Assembly: GCA_003241785.1 (NCBI GenBank)
Contig: QFPW01000008.1
Coordinates: forward strand, 62,001-126,000
Direction of reading: 5' to 3'
DNA length: 64,000 bases
DNA from: Rhodovulum sulfidophilum
GTDB taxonomy: Bacteria > Pseudomonadota > Alphaproteobacteria > Rhodobacterales > Rhodobacteraceae
The position numbers and the translations under genes are program-made. Below, in pieces: positions 29,958-38,485 of the stretch. Position 1 is the stretch's first letter. Each line of letters opens with the position of its first letter. The notes beneath the pieces were generated by a model. The model saw nothing but the letters and a program-made list of their open reading frames with translations, was not told where the DNA came from and did not search any database.

Positions 29958-30491
29958 TCACGTCCCGGGCTGCGCCACCACGGTGACGGCGCGGCGGTTC
30001 TGCTGGAAGCAGCTCTCCTCGGCGCAGGCGGCGATCGGGCGCTCGCGGCCGAAGGTGATGATCGAGATCCGGCTGTCCGGGACGCCCTGGCTCACCATGT
30101 AGTTGCGCACCGCGCTCGCGCGCGCCGAGCCGAGCTGGAAGTTGTAGTCGCGGGTGCCGCGCTCGTCGGCGTGGCCCTCGATCGTGATCTGGCCGGGGTT
30201 CGCCGTCAGCCAGCCGATCTGCTGGTTCAAGGTGCCGATCGCCTCCGCCGAGAGCGTGCTCTGGTCGACCGCGAAGAACACCCGGTCGCTGATCGAGGTG
30301 CCCGGCAGCCGGCCGCCCATCCCGTCGGGATAGGTCCCGGCGGTGACGCCGTCGAGCCCGAGATCGGTCCCGCTCGCCGAGCCGTCGTAGCCGAGGTCCG
30401 GGCTGGTCGGCACGTCGATCGGCGCCCCGGCGCAGCCCGCGAGCAGCAGCGCCGCCGCCAGAAGTCCGCCGATGGTGGTGGTTCTCGTCAT
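29958..30491 (-). CDS. pal: Peptidoglycan-associated lipoprotein Pal
   Basis: 177-aa outer-membrane lipoprotein. The lipobox LAGC ends at Cys20 after a short signal sequence. The C-terminal OmpA-like domain (VFFAVDQSTLSAEA, ITIEGHADERGTRDYN, LGSARASAVRNYM) binds peptidoglycan diaminopimelate. It partners TolB, encoded immediately upstream with a 37-nt gap, and completes the Tol-Pal envelope-constriction complex. Confidence 0.96.
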   Translation of the reverse strand: MTRTTTIGGLLAAALLLAGCAGAPIDVPTSPDLGYDGSASGTDLGLDGVTAGTYPDGMGGRLPGTSISDRVFFAVDQSTLSAEAIGTLNQQIGWLTANPGQITIEGHADERGTRDYNFQLGSARASAVRNYMVSQGVPDSRISIITFGRERPIAACAEESCFQQNRRAVTVVAQPGT

Positions 30492-30528
30492 TTCCCTCTC
30501 CCTGCCCCGTCGCGCGACGGATGATCCC

Positions 30529-31857
30529 TCAGCTCAGAAGTCCCGACCAGGACGGGTCGGAGGCGAAACCGGCGGTCGGCACCTCGCGCAGGTTGCGCCC
30601 GGTGATGTCGACGGTGTTGATCCGCGGGCCGCCGCTCTCGCCCGGGCTTTCCCGGAAGAACATGAGCACGCGCCCGTTCGGCGCCCAGCTCGGCCCCTCG
30701 TCGATATAGCTCGCGGTCAGAAGCTGCTCGCCGGCGCCGTCGGTGCGCATCGCGCCGATGTGGAACCGGCCGCCGACGATCTTGGTGAAGGCGATCATGT
30801 CGCCTCGGGGCGACCAGACCGGGGTCGCGTAGCGCCCCTCGCCGAAGCTGATCCGGGTCGGCTCGCCGCCGCTCGCCGGCATCACGTAGACCTGCTGGCT
30901 GCCCGAGCGGTCGCTCTCGAAGCAGATCCGCGCGCCGTCGTTGGAGAAGCAGGGCGCGGTGTCGATCGAGGCCGACTGCGTCAGCCGCCGCCGCGCGCCC
31001 GAGGCCACGTCCATCACGTAGATGTCCGAGCCCGTCCCCTCGGAGACGGTGTAGACGACGCGCGAGCCGTCGGGCGAGAAATGCGGCGCGAAGCTCTGGG
31101 CCGCCTCGCGGTCGAGCACCCGCCGCCCGCCGCCGTCGGCGTTCATGATGAAGATCTTCGGCGTCCCCTGCTCGTAGCTCGTGTAGAGGATCTGCCGCGC
31201 CTTGATCGAGAGCCGCGGCGTCACGACGAGCGCGTTGCCGTCGGTCACCGAGACCGCGTTCGCGCCGTCGTAGTCCATCACCGCGATCTGCTTGCGCCGG
31301 CTGGTCTTCGAGCCGCTTTCGGCGACATAGGCGACCTTGCTGTCGAAATAGCCGCCCTCGCCGGTCAGCCGCGAGTAGACCGCGTCCGCGACCTTGTGCG
31401 CGAGGCGCCGCCAGCTCGCGGTCGGCCCCTGGAACTGGAGCCCGTCGCCGAGCCCCTGCTGGGCGAAGACGTCCCAGAGCCGGAAGCGCACCTCGGCGCG
31501 GTCGCCCGAGACGCCGACCGCGCCGGTGATCAGCGCCTGGGCGCCGATCGCCTTCCAGTCGGCGAACTGCACCGGCGCGTCGAAATTGGTGATCCGGCCG
31601 ATATGGGCCGAGGGCGGGATCTCGCGGAAGAGCCCGGTTCCGGTCAGATCGTCGATCACCACCTGGGTGATGCGCTGGGCGAGATCGGCGGCCTGGGGCG
31701 AGTCCGGGACGAAGGCCGGCGCCGCGAAGGGCATCGGCTGGACCACCCCCTGGGTGATCTCGATCCGCAGCGGCGACTGCGCCACGCTCGCGAAGGGCCG
31801 CAGGACCAGCGCGGCCGGGGCGGCGAGCAGGAGCGTGCGGCGGAGCCGGTTTACCAT
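30529..31857 (-). CDS. tolB: Tol-Pal periplasmic protein TolB
   Basis: 442 aa with an N-terminal signal sequence (MVNRLRRTLLLAAPAALVL, likely cut at SVA-Q). N-terminal alpha/beta domain to ~170, then a six-bladed beta-propeller built of repeated FSPDGSRVVY / GxxDIYVMD strands. It binds Pal and TolA. The ATG at 31857 lies inside the tolA 3' end (7-nt overlap); a much longer in-frame extension through tolA is not real. Confidence 0.95.
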   Translation of the reverse strand: MVNRLRRTLLLAAPAALVLRPFASVAQSPLRIEITQGVVQPMPFAAPAFVPDSPQAADLAQRITQVVIDDLTGTGLFREIPPSAHIGRITNFDAPVQFADWKAIGAQALITGAVGVSGDRAEVRFRLWDVFAQQGLGDGLQFQGPTASWRRLAHKVADAVYSRLTGEGGYFDSKVAYVAESGSKTSRRKQIAVMDYDGANAVSVTDGNALVVTPRLSIKARQILYTSYEQGTPKIFIMNADGGGRRVLDREAAQSFAPHFSPDGSRVVYTVSEGTGSDIYVMDVASGARRRLTQSASIDTAPCFSNDGARICFESDRSGSQQVYVMPASGGEPTRISFGEGRYATPVWSPRGDMIAFTKIVGGRFHIGAMRTDGAGEQLLTASYIDEGPSWAPNGRVLMFFRESPGESGGPRINTVDITGRNLREVPTAGFASDPSWSGLLS

Positions 31858-33077
31858 GAGACCATCCCCTCGGGATTGAAGACGACTTCGAGTTCCCGCC
31901 ACTGGGCGTATTTGTCGCGCGGCAGGTCGGCGTAGGGGGCGCAGCGCAGGAGCGCGCGCCGGCCGGCCTCGTAGGCCTGCTGGAAGCGCGCGTCCGGCGC
32001 CGGGCTCGGATCGACGAGCCGGACCGAGTTCGCGATCACCGAGCCGTCGGCGTTGAGCTCGGCCGCGAGCGTCACCTTGAGCTCGGCCGCGTCGCGCAGC
32101 CCGGCGGGCAGGTTCCAGCACCGCTGCACCGCGAGGCGCAGCCCCTCGCGCTCGGCGGTGGTGATCGGCGGCCCGCTCGGCAGCGAGGTCGCGGCGGCGG
32201 CACCCTCGCCCGGCGGGGTCGGCGCGGTCACGCTCGGCTCGGTCGGCGGCGTGGCGTCGGCGCGGCGCGTCCGCTCGCGCTCGACCTCCTCGCGAAGCTG
32301 CTCCACCAGATCGCTCGGCCGCGCCGGGGTGGCCGGCGGGGTCGGCGCCGGGGTGCTCGGCGCCGGCGGGGCGGCGGCGGTCTCGATATTGCCGCGGCGC
32401 GCGACCGGCCGCGCCGCGGTCTCGAGCGCGAGCGGCGCGGGCTCCGGTTCGGGTTCCGGCGCGGGGGTCTCGCTGGCGGGCTCGGGCGCGGCGTCCGCGC
32501 TCTCGGCCGGCGGGGTCGGCGTCTCGACCGGCTCGGGGCTCGGCGCCGGCGCGGGCACCGGCTCCTCCGAGACGTCGGCCTCGGCCGGCGGCGTCGGGGT
32601 CGGCGCGATCGTGGTCGCGACGCGGGCGCGCGGCGGCGCCACGGCGGCGAGCTCGGTCGGCGGCGGCGCGGGCGCCACGCGGATCTCGGGCGCGGTGCTC
32701 GGCGCGAAGAGCGGCGTGTCGGGGTTGAACTCGGGCGCCAGCGTCGTCACCTCGGGCTCGGCCGTCGGCGGCTCGGGCGCCGGGGCGGGCGGCTCAGGCG
32801 CGGGCGGCTCCGGGGCGGGCGTCGCGGCCTCGGGCTTCGGCGCGGGCGGCGTCTCGGGCGTCGCGGGCCGCGCGCGCGGCTGCTCGGCCGGGGCGGTCAC
32901 GTCGCGGGGCGCCAGCGCCGCCGACTGGGCGCGGTCGAAATCGGCCTCGCTGACGAAGCTCACCTCGGTGACCGGGATCGGCGGCCGCTCGCGCCGCGGA
33001 AACCAGGGCAAGCCGAGGATGACCACCGCGATCAAGGCGGCGTGCGCTAGTCCCGATATCGCGGCGCCGGTCTTCAT
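31851..33077 (-). CDS. tolA: TolA-like inner-membrane energy transducer
   Basis: 408 aa. One N-terminal membrane helix (AAISGLAHAALIAVVILGLP, ~5-25), a very long low-complexity linker (~60-300) dominated by Pro, Ala and Glu, and a C-terminal globular domain (~310-408: LRLAVQRCWNLPAGL, DGSVIANSVRLVDPSP) typical of TolA/TonB. The linker is proline-rich and so probably extended, not the Ala/Lys/Glu helix of E. coli TolA. The gene lies between tolR and tolB and overlaps tolB by 7 nt. Confidence 0.92.
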   Translation of the reverse strand: MKTGAAISGLAHAALIAVVILGLPWFPRRERPPIPVTEVSFVSEADFDRAQSAALAPRDVTAPAEQPRARPATPETPPAPKPEAATPAPEPPAPEPPAPAPEPPTAEPEVTTLAPEFNPDTPLFAPSTAPEIRVAPAPPPTELAAVAPPRARVATTIAPTPTPPAEADVSEEPVPAPAPSPEPVETPTPPAESADAAPEPASETPAPEPEPEPAPLALETAARPVARRGNIETAAAPPAPSTPAPTPPATPARPSDLVEQLREEVERERTRRADATPPTEPSVTAPTPPGEGAAAATSLPSGPPITTAEREGLRLAVQRCWNLPAGLRDAAELKVTLAAELNADGSVIANSVRLVDPSPAPDARFQQAYEAGRRALLRCAPYADLPRDKYAQWRELEVVFNPEGMVSW

Positions 33078-33161
33078 CCGTCCCGCCCGACCCTAGGCCG
33101 CGCCCGAGGGCGCGGCGCCCCGGATCCCGTTGTCGCTCCCCCGATGCGCGGCGTCCATGGC

Positions 33162-33632
33162 TCAGTCGCCCTGCCCGCCGAAGCTCGGCCCGCCCTGCTC
33201 GGTGACGAGACCGATGTCGTTGAAGCCGCTCGCGTTGAGCGCGCCCATCACCTGCATCACGTCCGAATAGGGAATGCCCCCGTCGGCGCGCAGGAAGACC
33301 TTGTCGTTCGAACGCTCGGCCGCGACTGCGCGCAGCCGCGGGATGAGCTCGTCGCGCGCGATCTCGCTCGTCTGCACGACGATCTTGCCGTCGCGGGTCA
33401 GCGAGATGGTGAGCGGCTCCTCCTGCTCCGCCGGCAGCGCGGCGGCGGCGGTGCGCGGCAGCTCGACCGGCACGCCGATCGTCAGCATCGGCGCGGCGAC
33501 CATGAAGATGATGAGCAGCACCAGCATCACGTCGACCATCGGCGTGACGTTGATCTCCGCCATCGGCCGCCGGCTCGTCCGGCGGCGCCGCCCCCGTCCC
33601 CCGGTGGCGGCTCCCTGAACCGAGGCGCCCAT
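33162..33632 (-). CDS. tolR: TolR, Tol-Pal proton-channel subunit
   Basis: 156-aa ExbD/TolR protein. After a basic cytoplasmic tail (GGRGRRRRTSRRP) comes INVTPMVDVMLVLLIIF, whose membrane Asp (in PMVDV) is the conserved proton-coupling residue. The periplasmic domain follows. It starts 1 nt after the tolQ stop. An 84-nt gap, longer than elsewhere in the operon, precedes tolA. Confidence 0.95.
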   Translation of the reverse strand: MGASVQGAATGGRGRRRRTSRRPMAEINVTPMVDVMLVLLIIFMVAAPMLTIGVPVELPRTAAAALPAEQEEPLTISLTRDGKIVVQTSEIARDELIPRLRAVAAERSNDKVFLRADGGIPYSDVMQVMGALNASGFNDIGLVTEQGGPSFGGQGD

Positions 33633-33633
33633 G

Positions 33634-34338
33634 TCAGGCCGCGGTCCGGTCGAGCTGCCGCGACAGGATCAGCGCGAATTCGTCGGCGAAGCTCTCGTAG
33701 CCCGCGATCGTCGTCTCGGCGTCCTGGCTGAGCTTGTTGTAGAAGATGACCGCCGGGATCGCGGCGAGCAGGCCGAGCCCGGTCGCGACCAGCGCCTCGG
33801 CGATGCCGGGCGCCACGACCGCGAGATTGGTGCTCTGCTGCGTCGCGATCTCCTCGAAGGAGCCCTTGATGCCCCAGACCGTGCCGAAGAGGCCGACGAA
33901 GGGCGAGATCGAGCCCACGGTCGCGAGATAGGTGAGCCCCTTCTGCAGCGTCTCGGCCTCGCGGCCGATCGCCACGTTCATCGCCCGTTCGATCCGGCTC
34001 TGCGCCCCGGGGATGAGCCCGCCGTCCTTGCGGTGCGAGCGGCGCCATTCGGTCATGCCGGCGGCGAAGACCCGGGCGGCGGCGCCGCGCGGCTCCGGCC
34101 CGATCTGGTCGAAGACGCGGTCGAGCGGCTCGCCCGACCAGAAGGCCTCGTTGAACTCGCGGGCCTCTTCCTTCGCGCGGCGGAGGTCGAAATGCTTCTG
34201 GATGATGATCGCCCACGACCAGAAGGAGGCGATGATCAGGAGAAGCATCACGAGCTTCACCGTGAAGGTCGCGCGCAAGAAGAGCGCGATCAGCGAAAAG
34301 TCGATCGTCTGCGCGGCGGCGAGGGTATCGGGTTGCAT
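33634..34338 (-). CDS. tolQ: TolQ, Tol-Pal proton-channel subunit
   Basis: 234-aa MotA/ExbB/TolQ protein with three membrane helices (~22-45, ~130-160, ~170-195). LATVGSISPFVGLFGTVWGI and PGIAEALVATGLGLLAAIPAV are the family's signature membrane segments. With TolR it forms the proton channel that energises TolA. Encoded 170 nt downstream of ybgC. Confidence 0.96.
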   Translation of the reverse strand: MQPDTLAAAQTIDFSLIALFLRATFTVKLVMLLLIIASFWSWAIIIQKHFDLRRAKEEAREFNEAFWSGEPLDRVFDQIGPEPRGAAARVFAAGMTEWRRSHRKDGGLIPGAQSRIERAMNVAIGREAETLQKGLTYLATVGSISPFVGLFGTVWGIKGSFEEIATQQSTNLAVVAPGIAEALVATGLGLLAAIPAVIFYNKLSQDAETTIAGYESFADEFALILSRQLDRTAA

Positions 34339-34508
34339 GGTGCCTGCTGCTTGTTGCTCGAAATGCCTCGGCCGTGTTTTCCCGGCTCTCGTCGGATGCT
34401 ACGCGATTTCGCGGCCCTTGTCGCGAAAATCACGGGCCATGTCCAGAGCGTCGCCGGTCACATGCGCGCGGGTTCCCACAACCTCTGGAGGAGCGCCCGT
34501 CCGCGCGC

Positions 34509-34913
34509 TCAGCCGTCGCGCAGCGCGCCGAGCGCGGCGCGCGCCGCCGCGGGCAGGCGCGTCGCCCGGCCGCCCGGCCCGATCGCGACTATCGTGACGC
34601 GAGCGGCGAAGAGCCGCGTGTCGCCGCGCAGCACCACCTGGTCGAGCTCGACGCTGGCGCCGCCGAGCGCCACGAGCGCGGTCGTCACGGTAAGGTCGTC
34701 GAGCAGGCGCGCGGGCGCGAGATAATCCGCCTCGATCCGGCGCACCGCGAAGACGATCCCGGTCTCGTCGCGCAGCGCGCGCTGGTCGACGCCGCGCCCG
34801 GTCAGCGCCTCGGTCCGAGCGCGCTCGATGAAGCGCAGGTAATTGGCGTAATAGACGATGCCGGCGAGGTCGGTGTCCTCGTAATAGACCCGGCAGCTGA
34901 ATTCGTGCGGCAT
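34509..34913 (-). CDS. ybgC: YbgC-type acyl-CoA thioesterase
   Basis: 134-aa hotdog-fold thioesterase. The catalytic motif YYEDTDLAGIVYYANYLRF holds the active-site Asp, and ERARTEAL follows as in all YbgC proteins. It is the usual first gene of the tol-pal cluster, likely acting on acyl-CoA or acyl-ACP in phospholipid metabolism. Its upstream leader contains four short repeats of GGCGAAG (plus strand). Confidence 0.93.
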   Translation of the reverse strand: MPHEFSCRVYYEDTDLAGIVYYANYLRFIERARTEALTGRGVDQRALRDETGIVFAVRRIEADYLAPARLLDDLTVTTALVALGGASVELDQVVLRGDTRLFAARVTIVAIGPGGRATRLPAAARAALGALRDG

Positions 34914-34924
34914 CGACCCCCCGG

Positions 34925-34976
34925 GGCGAAGGCGTGGCGAAGGTGAAGGCGCGGCGAAGATGAAGGCCGGGCGAAG
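34925..34976. repeat. Short 17-nt-period repeats in the ybgC leader
   Basis: GGCGAAG occurs at 34925, 34936, 34953 and 34970 (plus strand), with GTGAAGGC/ATGAAGGC between, giving a degenerate tandem array just upstream of the ybgC start. On the mRNA this reads as CUUCGCC repeats. Confidence 0.6.
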
Positions 34977-35029
34977 GCGGGGCCGAGCCGCGCGCGGCCC
35001 GGTCCCTCAGGTCGGCGGTCAGGCCCGGG

Positions 35030-35338
35030 TCACGGCGCCGTGGCGGCCGAGAAGCTGGTGACCGCGTTGTCGGGCGCCACGACGCAGTTGTAGGTCACGC
35101 CGCCGGCGGTGACGGCGTAGATCATGTCGCCGGTCTTGGTCGAGGTGCTCGGCACGATCGAGATCGCGGCCGGATCGGCGGCGGTCACGGCGGTCGCGCG
35201 ATCGACGCAGGCCTGCTCCTGCGGCGAGAGCGTCACCGGCACCGGTTCCGGCGCCTTTTTCGCGCAGGCCCCGACGACGAGGGCGCCGCCGAGCAGGACC
35301 GGCACGGCGAGCCGCGCCGGGACACGAAGAATGGTCAT
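35030..35338 (-). CDS. Small predicted lipoprotein of unknown function
   Basis: 102 aa. The N-terminus MTILRVPARLAVPVLLGGALVVGAC gives a lipobox VGAC with Cys25, so the product is likely a membrane-anchored periplasmic lipoprotein. The mature part (AKKAPEPVPVTLSPQEQACVDRA, then a Val/Thr-rich C-terminus with YNCVV) has two further cysteines that may pair. I do not recognise a family. A GGAAC-N16-CGGTT element lies 60 nt upstream, as before two other small secreted genes here. Confidence 0.75.
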   Translation of the reverse strand: MTILRVPARLAVPVLLGGALVVGACAKKAPEPVPVTLSPQEQACVDRATAVTAADPAAISIVPSTSTKTGDMIYAVTAGGVTYNCVVAPDNAVTSFSAATAP

Positions 35339-35396
35339 AGGGTGTCTCCCTCTCAATCCGCCCCATTGGCGCGGGGCGGCGGGGCGAGCCTGCGAC

Positions 35397-35423
35397 GAAC
35401 CGGGCGCGGATGGCAAGGGTTCC
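35397..35423 (-). promoter_or_regulatory. GGAAC...CGGTT promoter-like element before the lipoprotein gene
   Basis: Minus strand GGAAC (35423-35419), 16-nt spacer, CGGTT (35402-35398). It resembles ECF-sigma (EcfG-type GGAAC-N16/17-CGTT) promoters and two matching elements upstream of the paralogous genes at 40.5-41.2 kb. Confidence 0.45.
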
Positions 35424-35507
35424 GGTTCGGCGCGGCCGGCCTCCGCTTGCATCCCGCGCGGTGCTTTGAAAGCATGGCGGCCCGCAGCGGAAGGAAGCGC
35501 CCCGCCC

Positions 35508-35822
35508 ATGCCCGAGCCCGGTCTCCCGAGCGATCTCTCCCCCGCCGAGCGTCTCGAGCGGTTCCTCGCCAACCCCGCGCTCCTCGCGCGGCTGGCGCGC
35601 GAGGCGGAGGGCGACGACCCGATCGACTGGGGCGACCTGCCGCTCGACCATGGCGCGGCCTACGAGCTCATGGCCTCGCAGATCGCCGACATGTTCCGCG
35701 GCTACCAGCGCCAGGGCCTGCGCGAGGAGGAGCAGCTGCTGCTCGCGCTCGGCACGATCGTGAAGCTCGCGACCGAGTCCTTCGTGCTGAACCAGCGGCT
35801 GCTCGCGAAGCGCGGGGGCTAG
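35508..35822 (+). CDS. Small helical protein of unknown function
   Basis: 104 aa with no signal peptide or membrane segment. Sequence is mostly helical and charged (LSPAERLERFLANPALLARLAREAEG, MASQIADMFRGYQRQGLREEEQLLLALGTIVKLATESFVLNQRLLAKR). I do not recognise a domain. The gene is divergent from the lipoprotein gene and ends 9 nt from the stop of the convergent PEP mutase-like gene. Typical GC-rich codon use supports a real gene; the ribosome site is weak. Confidence 0.65.
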   Translation: MPEPGLPSDLSPAERLERFLANPALLARLAREAEGDDPIDWGDLPLDHGAAYELMASQIADMFRGYQRQGLREEEQLLLALGTIVKLATESFVLNQRLLAKRGG

Positions 35823-35831
35823 CGGGAGCGG

Positions 35832-36674
35832 TCAGAGCCGTTCGGAGCTTTTGTCCTGCGACATCAGCTGGCTGATGACGGCGTCGGGGATCGCGTCCTC
35901 CGCGTAGGTGAAGGTCCCGGACGACCTGACTTCCCACGCCGCCCGCATCAGCGCGCCGAAAGCGGCCCGCGCGAACGAGCCGCCGACACTGATGCGACGC
36001 ACGCCCGCCTCGGACAGCTCGGCGACGGTGTAGCTCTTGCCCCCGAGCCCCATGACGACGTTCACCGGCTTGTCGACCGCCCGGCAAACCGCCCTGATCG
36101 CCGCGATATCGGGCAGGCCGGGGGCATAGAGCACGTCTGCGCCCGCCTCGGAAAAGGCCTGGAGGCGCCTGATCGTATCGTCGAGATCCGGCCTGCCCCA
36201 AAGGTGGTTCTCCGCCCGCGCGGTCAGCAGGAACGCGTTCCCCCGGGCCGCTTCGGCGGCGGCTTCGATGCGCTCGACCGCCTGCGAAAGCTCGAAGATC
36301 GGCGCGCTCGGATCCCCCGTCGCATCCTCGATCGACCCGCCCGCCAGGCCAATCCCGCGGGCCAGGCGGATGGTCTCGGCGCAGATCTCGGGCGCCGCGC
36401 CGAATCCATCCTCGAGATCGGCGGACACCGGAAGGTCCGTCGCCGCGACGATTTCGGCGGCGTTCGCGAGCACTTCGTCCCGACCGAGAGCCGCGAAGGA
36501 ATCGCGTCTGCCCTTCGAAAAGGCGTATCCCGCGCTGGTGGTGGCGAGCGCCTCGAACCCGAGGCTGGCGAGCAGGCGCGCCGAGCCCGCGTCCCACGGA
36601 TTGGGAACGACGAATGCCCCGTCTCCGTCATGCAGGGCCTTGAAGCGCCGGAACTTCGTCTCCCGATCCGACAT
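35832..36674 (-). CDS. Isocitrate lyase/PEP mutase-family protein
   Basis: 280-aa TIM-barrel protein of the ICL/PEP-mutase superfamily (COG2513-like). NPWDAGSARLLASLGFEALATTSAG and SADLEDGFG (Mg-binding acidic residues) are typical. The KKCGH loop with the catalytic Cys of isocitrate and methylisocitrate lyases is absent, so lyase activity on those substrates is unlikely. Base composition looks less GC-rich than its neighbours, and an AT-rich stretch (36711-36742) precedes it, so a separate origin is possible. Convergent with the small helical protein gene. Confidence 0.82.
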   Translation of the reverse strand: MSDRETKFRRFKALHDGDGAFVVPNPWDAGSARLLASLGFEALATTSAGYAFSKGRRDSFAALGRDEVLANAAEIVAATDLPVSADLEDGFGAAPEICAETIRLARGIGLAGGSIEDATGDPSAPIFELSQAVERIEAAAEAARGNAFLLTARAENHLWGRPDLDDTIRRLQAFSEAGADVLYAPGLPDIAAIRAVCRAVDKPVNVVMGLGGKSYTVAELSEAGVRRISVGGSFARAAFGALMRAAWEVRSSGTFTYAEDAIPDAVISQLMSQDKSSERL

Positions 36675-36782
36675 GACCGCTCCCGTCGCAGGTTTCGGCA
36701 TCATCCTAGCGGATCCGAACAAAATAGGAACATCTTTATTGGCGATCCGATGCCCCCCGGCGGCGACGTCCCTCCGCGCGCC

Positions 36783-38273
36783 CTAGCCGCCGAGCGCGCC
36801 CGTGAGCCGGCCATGGAAGGTCCTCGACCGGGCGTCCAGCCCTTCGAGGGTGACCTCCGCGCCATGGGCCTTGAACCGGTCGATGATCGAGTCGAGCGCG
36901 GCGACGCTCGAGGCGTCCCAGATCTGCGACTGCGAGAGGTCGATCGTGACGCGCGTCGGATCCTCGGCATAGGCGAAATGCTCGAAAAGGTCGTTGCTGC
37001 TGCCGAAGAACAGCGGGCCGCGCACGTGATAGCGCACGCTGGCGCCGTCCGGGCCCGGTTCGCGCTCCACGCTGATCACATGCGCGAGGCGGCGGGCGAA
37101 GAGGATCATCGCGAGCAGGACGCCGCCCCCCACGCCGAGCGCGAGATTGCCGGTCGCGACCGTCAGCGCCACGGTCGCCACCATCACCGAGGTCTCCGGC
37201 AGCGGCATGCGCCGCAGCGTCGCCGGCCGCACGCTGTGCCAGTTCACGGTGCGGATCGCGACGATCATCATCACCGCGGCGAGCGCCACCAGCGGGATCC
37301 GCGCCATCACGCCCGCGAGCACGGTGACGAGCAGGAGCATCGAGAGCCCCGCGACCAGCGTCGAGAGCCGGGTGCGCGCGCCGCCGATCCGCACGTTCAC
37401 CACCGTCTGGCCGATCATCGCGCAGCCGGCGATCCCGCCCCAGAAGCCGGCGAGGATGTTGCCCACCCCGAGCGCCCAGGATTCGCGGCCCTTGCGCGAG
37501 GGCGTGTCGGTGATCTCGTCGACGAGCTTCGCGGTCAGGAGCGTCTCGAGCAGGCCGACGAAGGCGACGCTGAGCGCGCTCGGCCAGATGATCGCCAGCG
37601 TGTCGAGGGTGAGCGGCACCGTGAGCCGGGTGAGCCCCGGCAGGCCCGGCGCCATATGGCCCTCGCCGCCGACCTCGGGCACCGCGAGGCCGAAGAACAC
37701 GGCCAGCGCGGTCGTCGCGACGATGGCGATCAGCGGCGCCGGCACCGCGCTGGTCAGGCGCGGCGCGCCGAGCACGATCGCGACCGTCAGCGCGAAGAGA
37801 CCGAGCACCGCCGGCGAGGCGTGCAGGACATGCGGCACCTGCGCCGCGAAGATCAGGATGCCGAGCGCGTTGACGAAGCCGATCATCACCGAGCGCGGGA
37901 TGAACCGGGTGATCCGCGCCATCCCGGCGAGGCCGAAGCCGATCTGGATCACCCCCGCGAGCAGCACGGTCGGCAGGATGTAGCCCGTGCCATGCGCCTG
38001 GACCATCGGGCCGATGACGAGCGCCACCGATCCCGCCGCCGCCGTCACCATCGCCGGCCGGCCGCCGAGCGCGGACAAGGCGAGACAGAGCACGATCGAG
38101 GCCGTCAGCGCCGATTTCGGATCGACGCCCGAGATGAACGAGAACGAGATCACCTCGGGGATCAGCGCGAGCGCGGTGACGATCCCCGCCAGCGTCTCGC
38201 GCAGGAGCACGGGCGGCGTGAAGAGGCTCTCGGACGGGACATGCGAAGGCATGGACGGGGAAACGCCGGACAT
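36783..38273 (-). CDS. SulP-family anion transporter with STAS domain
   Basis: 496-aa inner-membrane protein with 10-12 hydrophobic segments, starting at about residue 25 (LAGIVTALALIPEVISFSFISGV), and a C-terminal STAS domain (~400-490; YHVRGPLFFGSSNDLFEHF, DLSQSQIWDASSVAALDSI). SulP proteins carry sulfate, bicarbonate or organic anions; the substrate cannot be told. It is a single gene with no sulfate-assimilation neighbours. Confidence 0.88.
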   Translation of the reverse strand: MSGVSPSMPSHVPSESLFTPPVLLRETLAGIVTALALIPEVISFSFISGVDPKSALTASIVLCLALSALGGRPAMVTAAAGSVALVIGPMVQAHGTGYILPTVLLAGVIQIGFGLAGMARITRFIPRSVMIGFVNALGILIFAAQVPHVLHASPAVLGLFALTVAIVLGAPRLTSAVPAPLIAIVATTALAVFFGLAVPEVGGEGHMAPGLPGLTRLTVPLTLDTLAIIWPSALSVAFVGLLETLLTAKLVDEITDTPSRKGRESWALGVGNILAGFWGGIAGCAMIGQTVVNVRIGGARTRLSTLVAGLSMLLLVTVLAGVMARIPLVALAAVMMIVAIRTVNWHSVRPATLRRMPLPETSVMVATVALTVATGNLALGVGGGVLLAMILFARRLAHVISVEREPGPDGASVRYHVRGPLFFGSSNDLFEHFAYAEDPTRVTIDLSQSQIWDASSVAALDSIIDRFKAHGAEVTLEGLDARSRTFHGRLTGALGG

Positions 38274-38412
38274 CGGTTACCTCGCGGGGCAAGTCGCGGA
38301 TCGGACCACCGCGAGGGGCCCGGAAGCGGTATAGGCGATGTCATCGCGGATGCGAAGGACGGATCGGGCGTTCGCCCTCGGCCCGGGCCGCGCCGGCGCG
38401 GCGCCCGAAACG

Positions 38413-38444
38413 AAAATCCCCGCCGGCGGGCGCGCGGCGGGGAT
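38413..38444 (-). terminator. Intrinsic terminator of rpsB-tsf
   Basis: 10-bp stem ATCCCCGCCG/CGGCGGGGAT with a 9-nt loop, 41 nt after the tsf stop on the minus strand, followed by TTTTCG. Confidence 0.8.
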
Positions 38445-38485
38445 CGGTCTTTTCGCGAGGCGGGGCCGCGGGGGGCCCCGGCGCC

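Noticed and set aside
31858..32121. Longer in-frame start for tolB
   Set aside because: The extension lies wholly within tolA and would bury the TolB signal peptide; the ATG at 31857 is correct.
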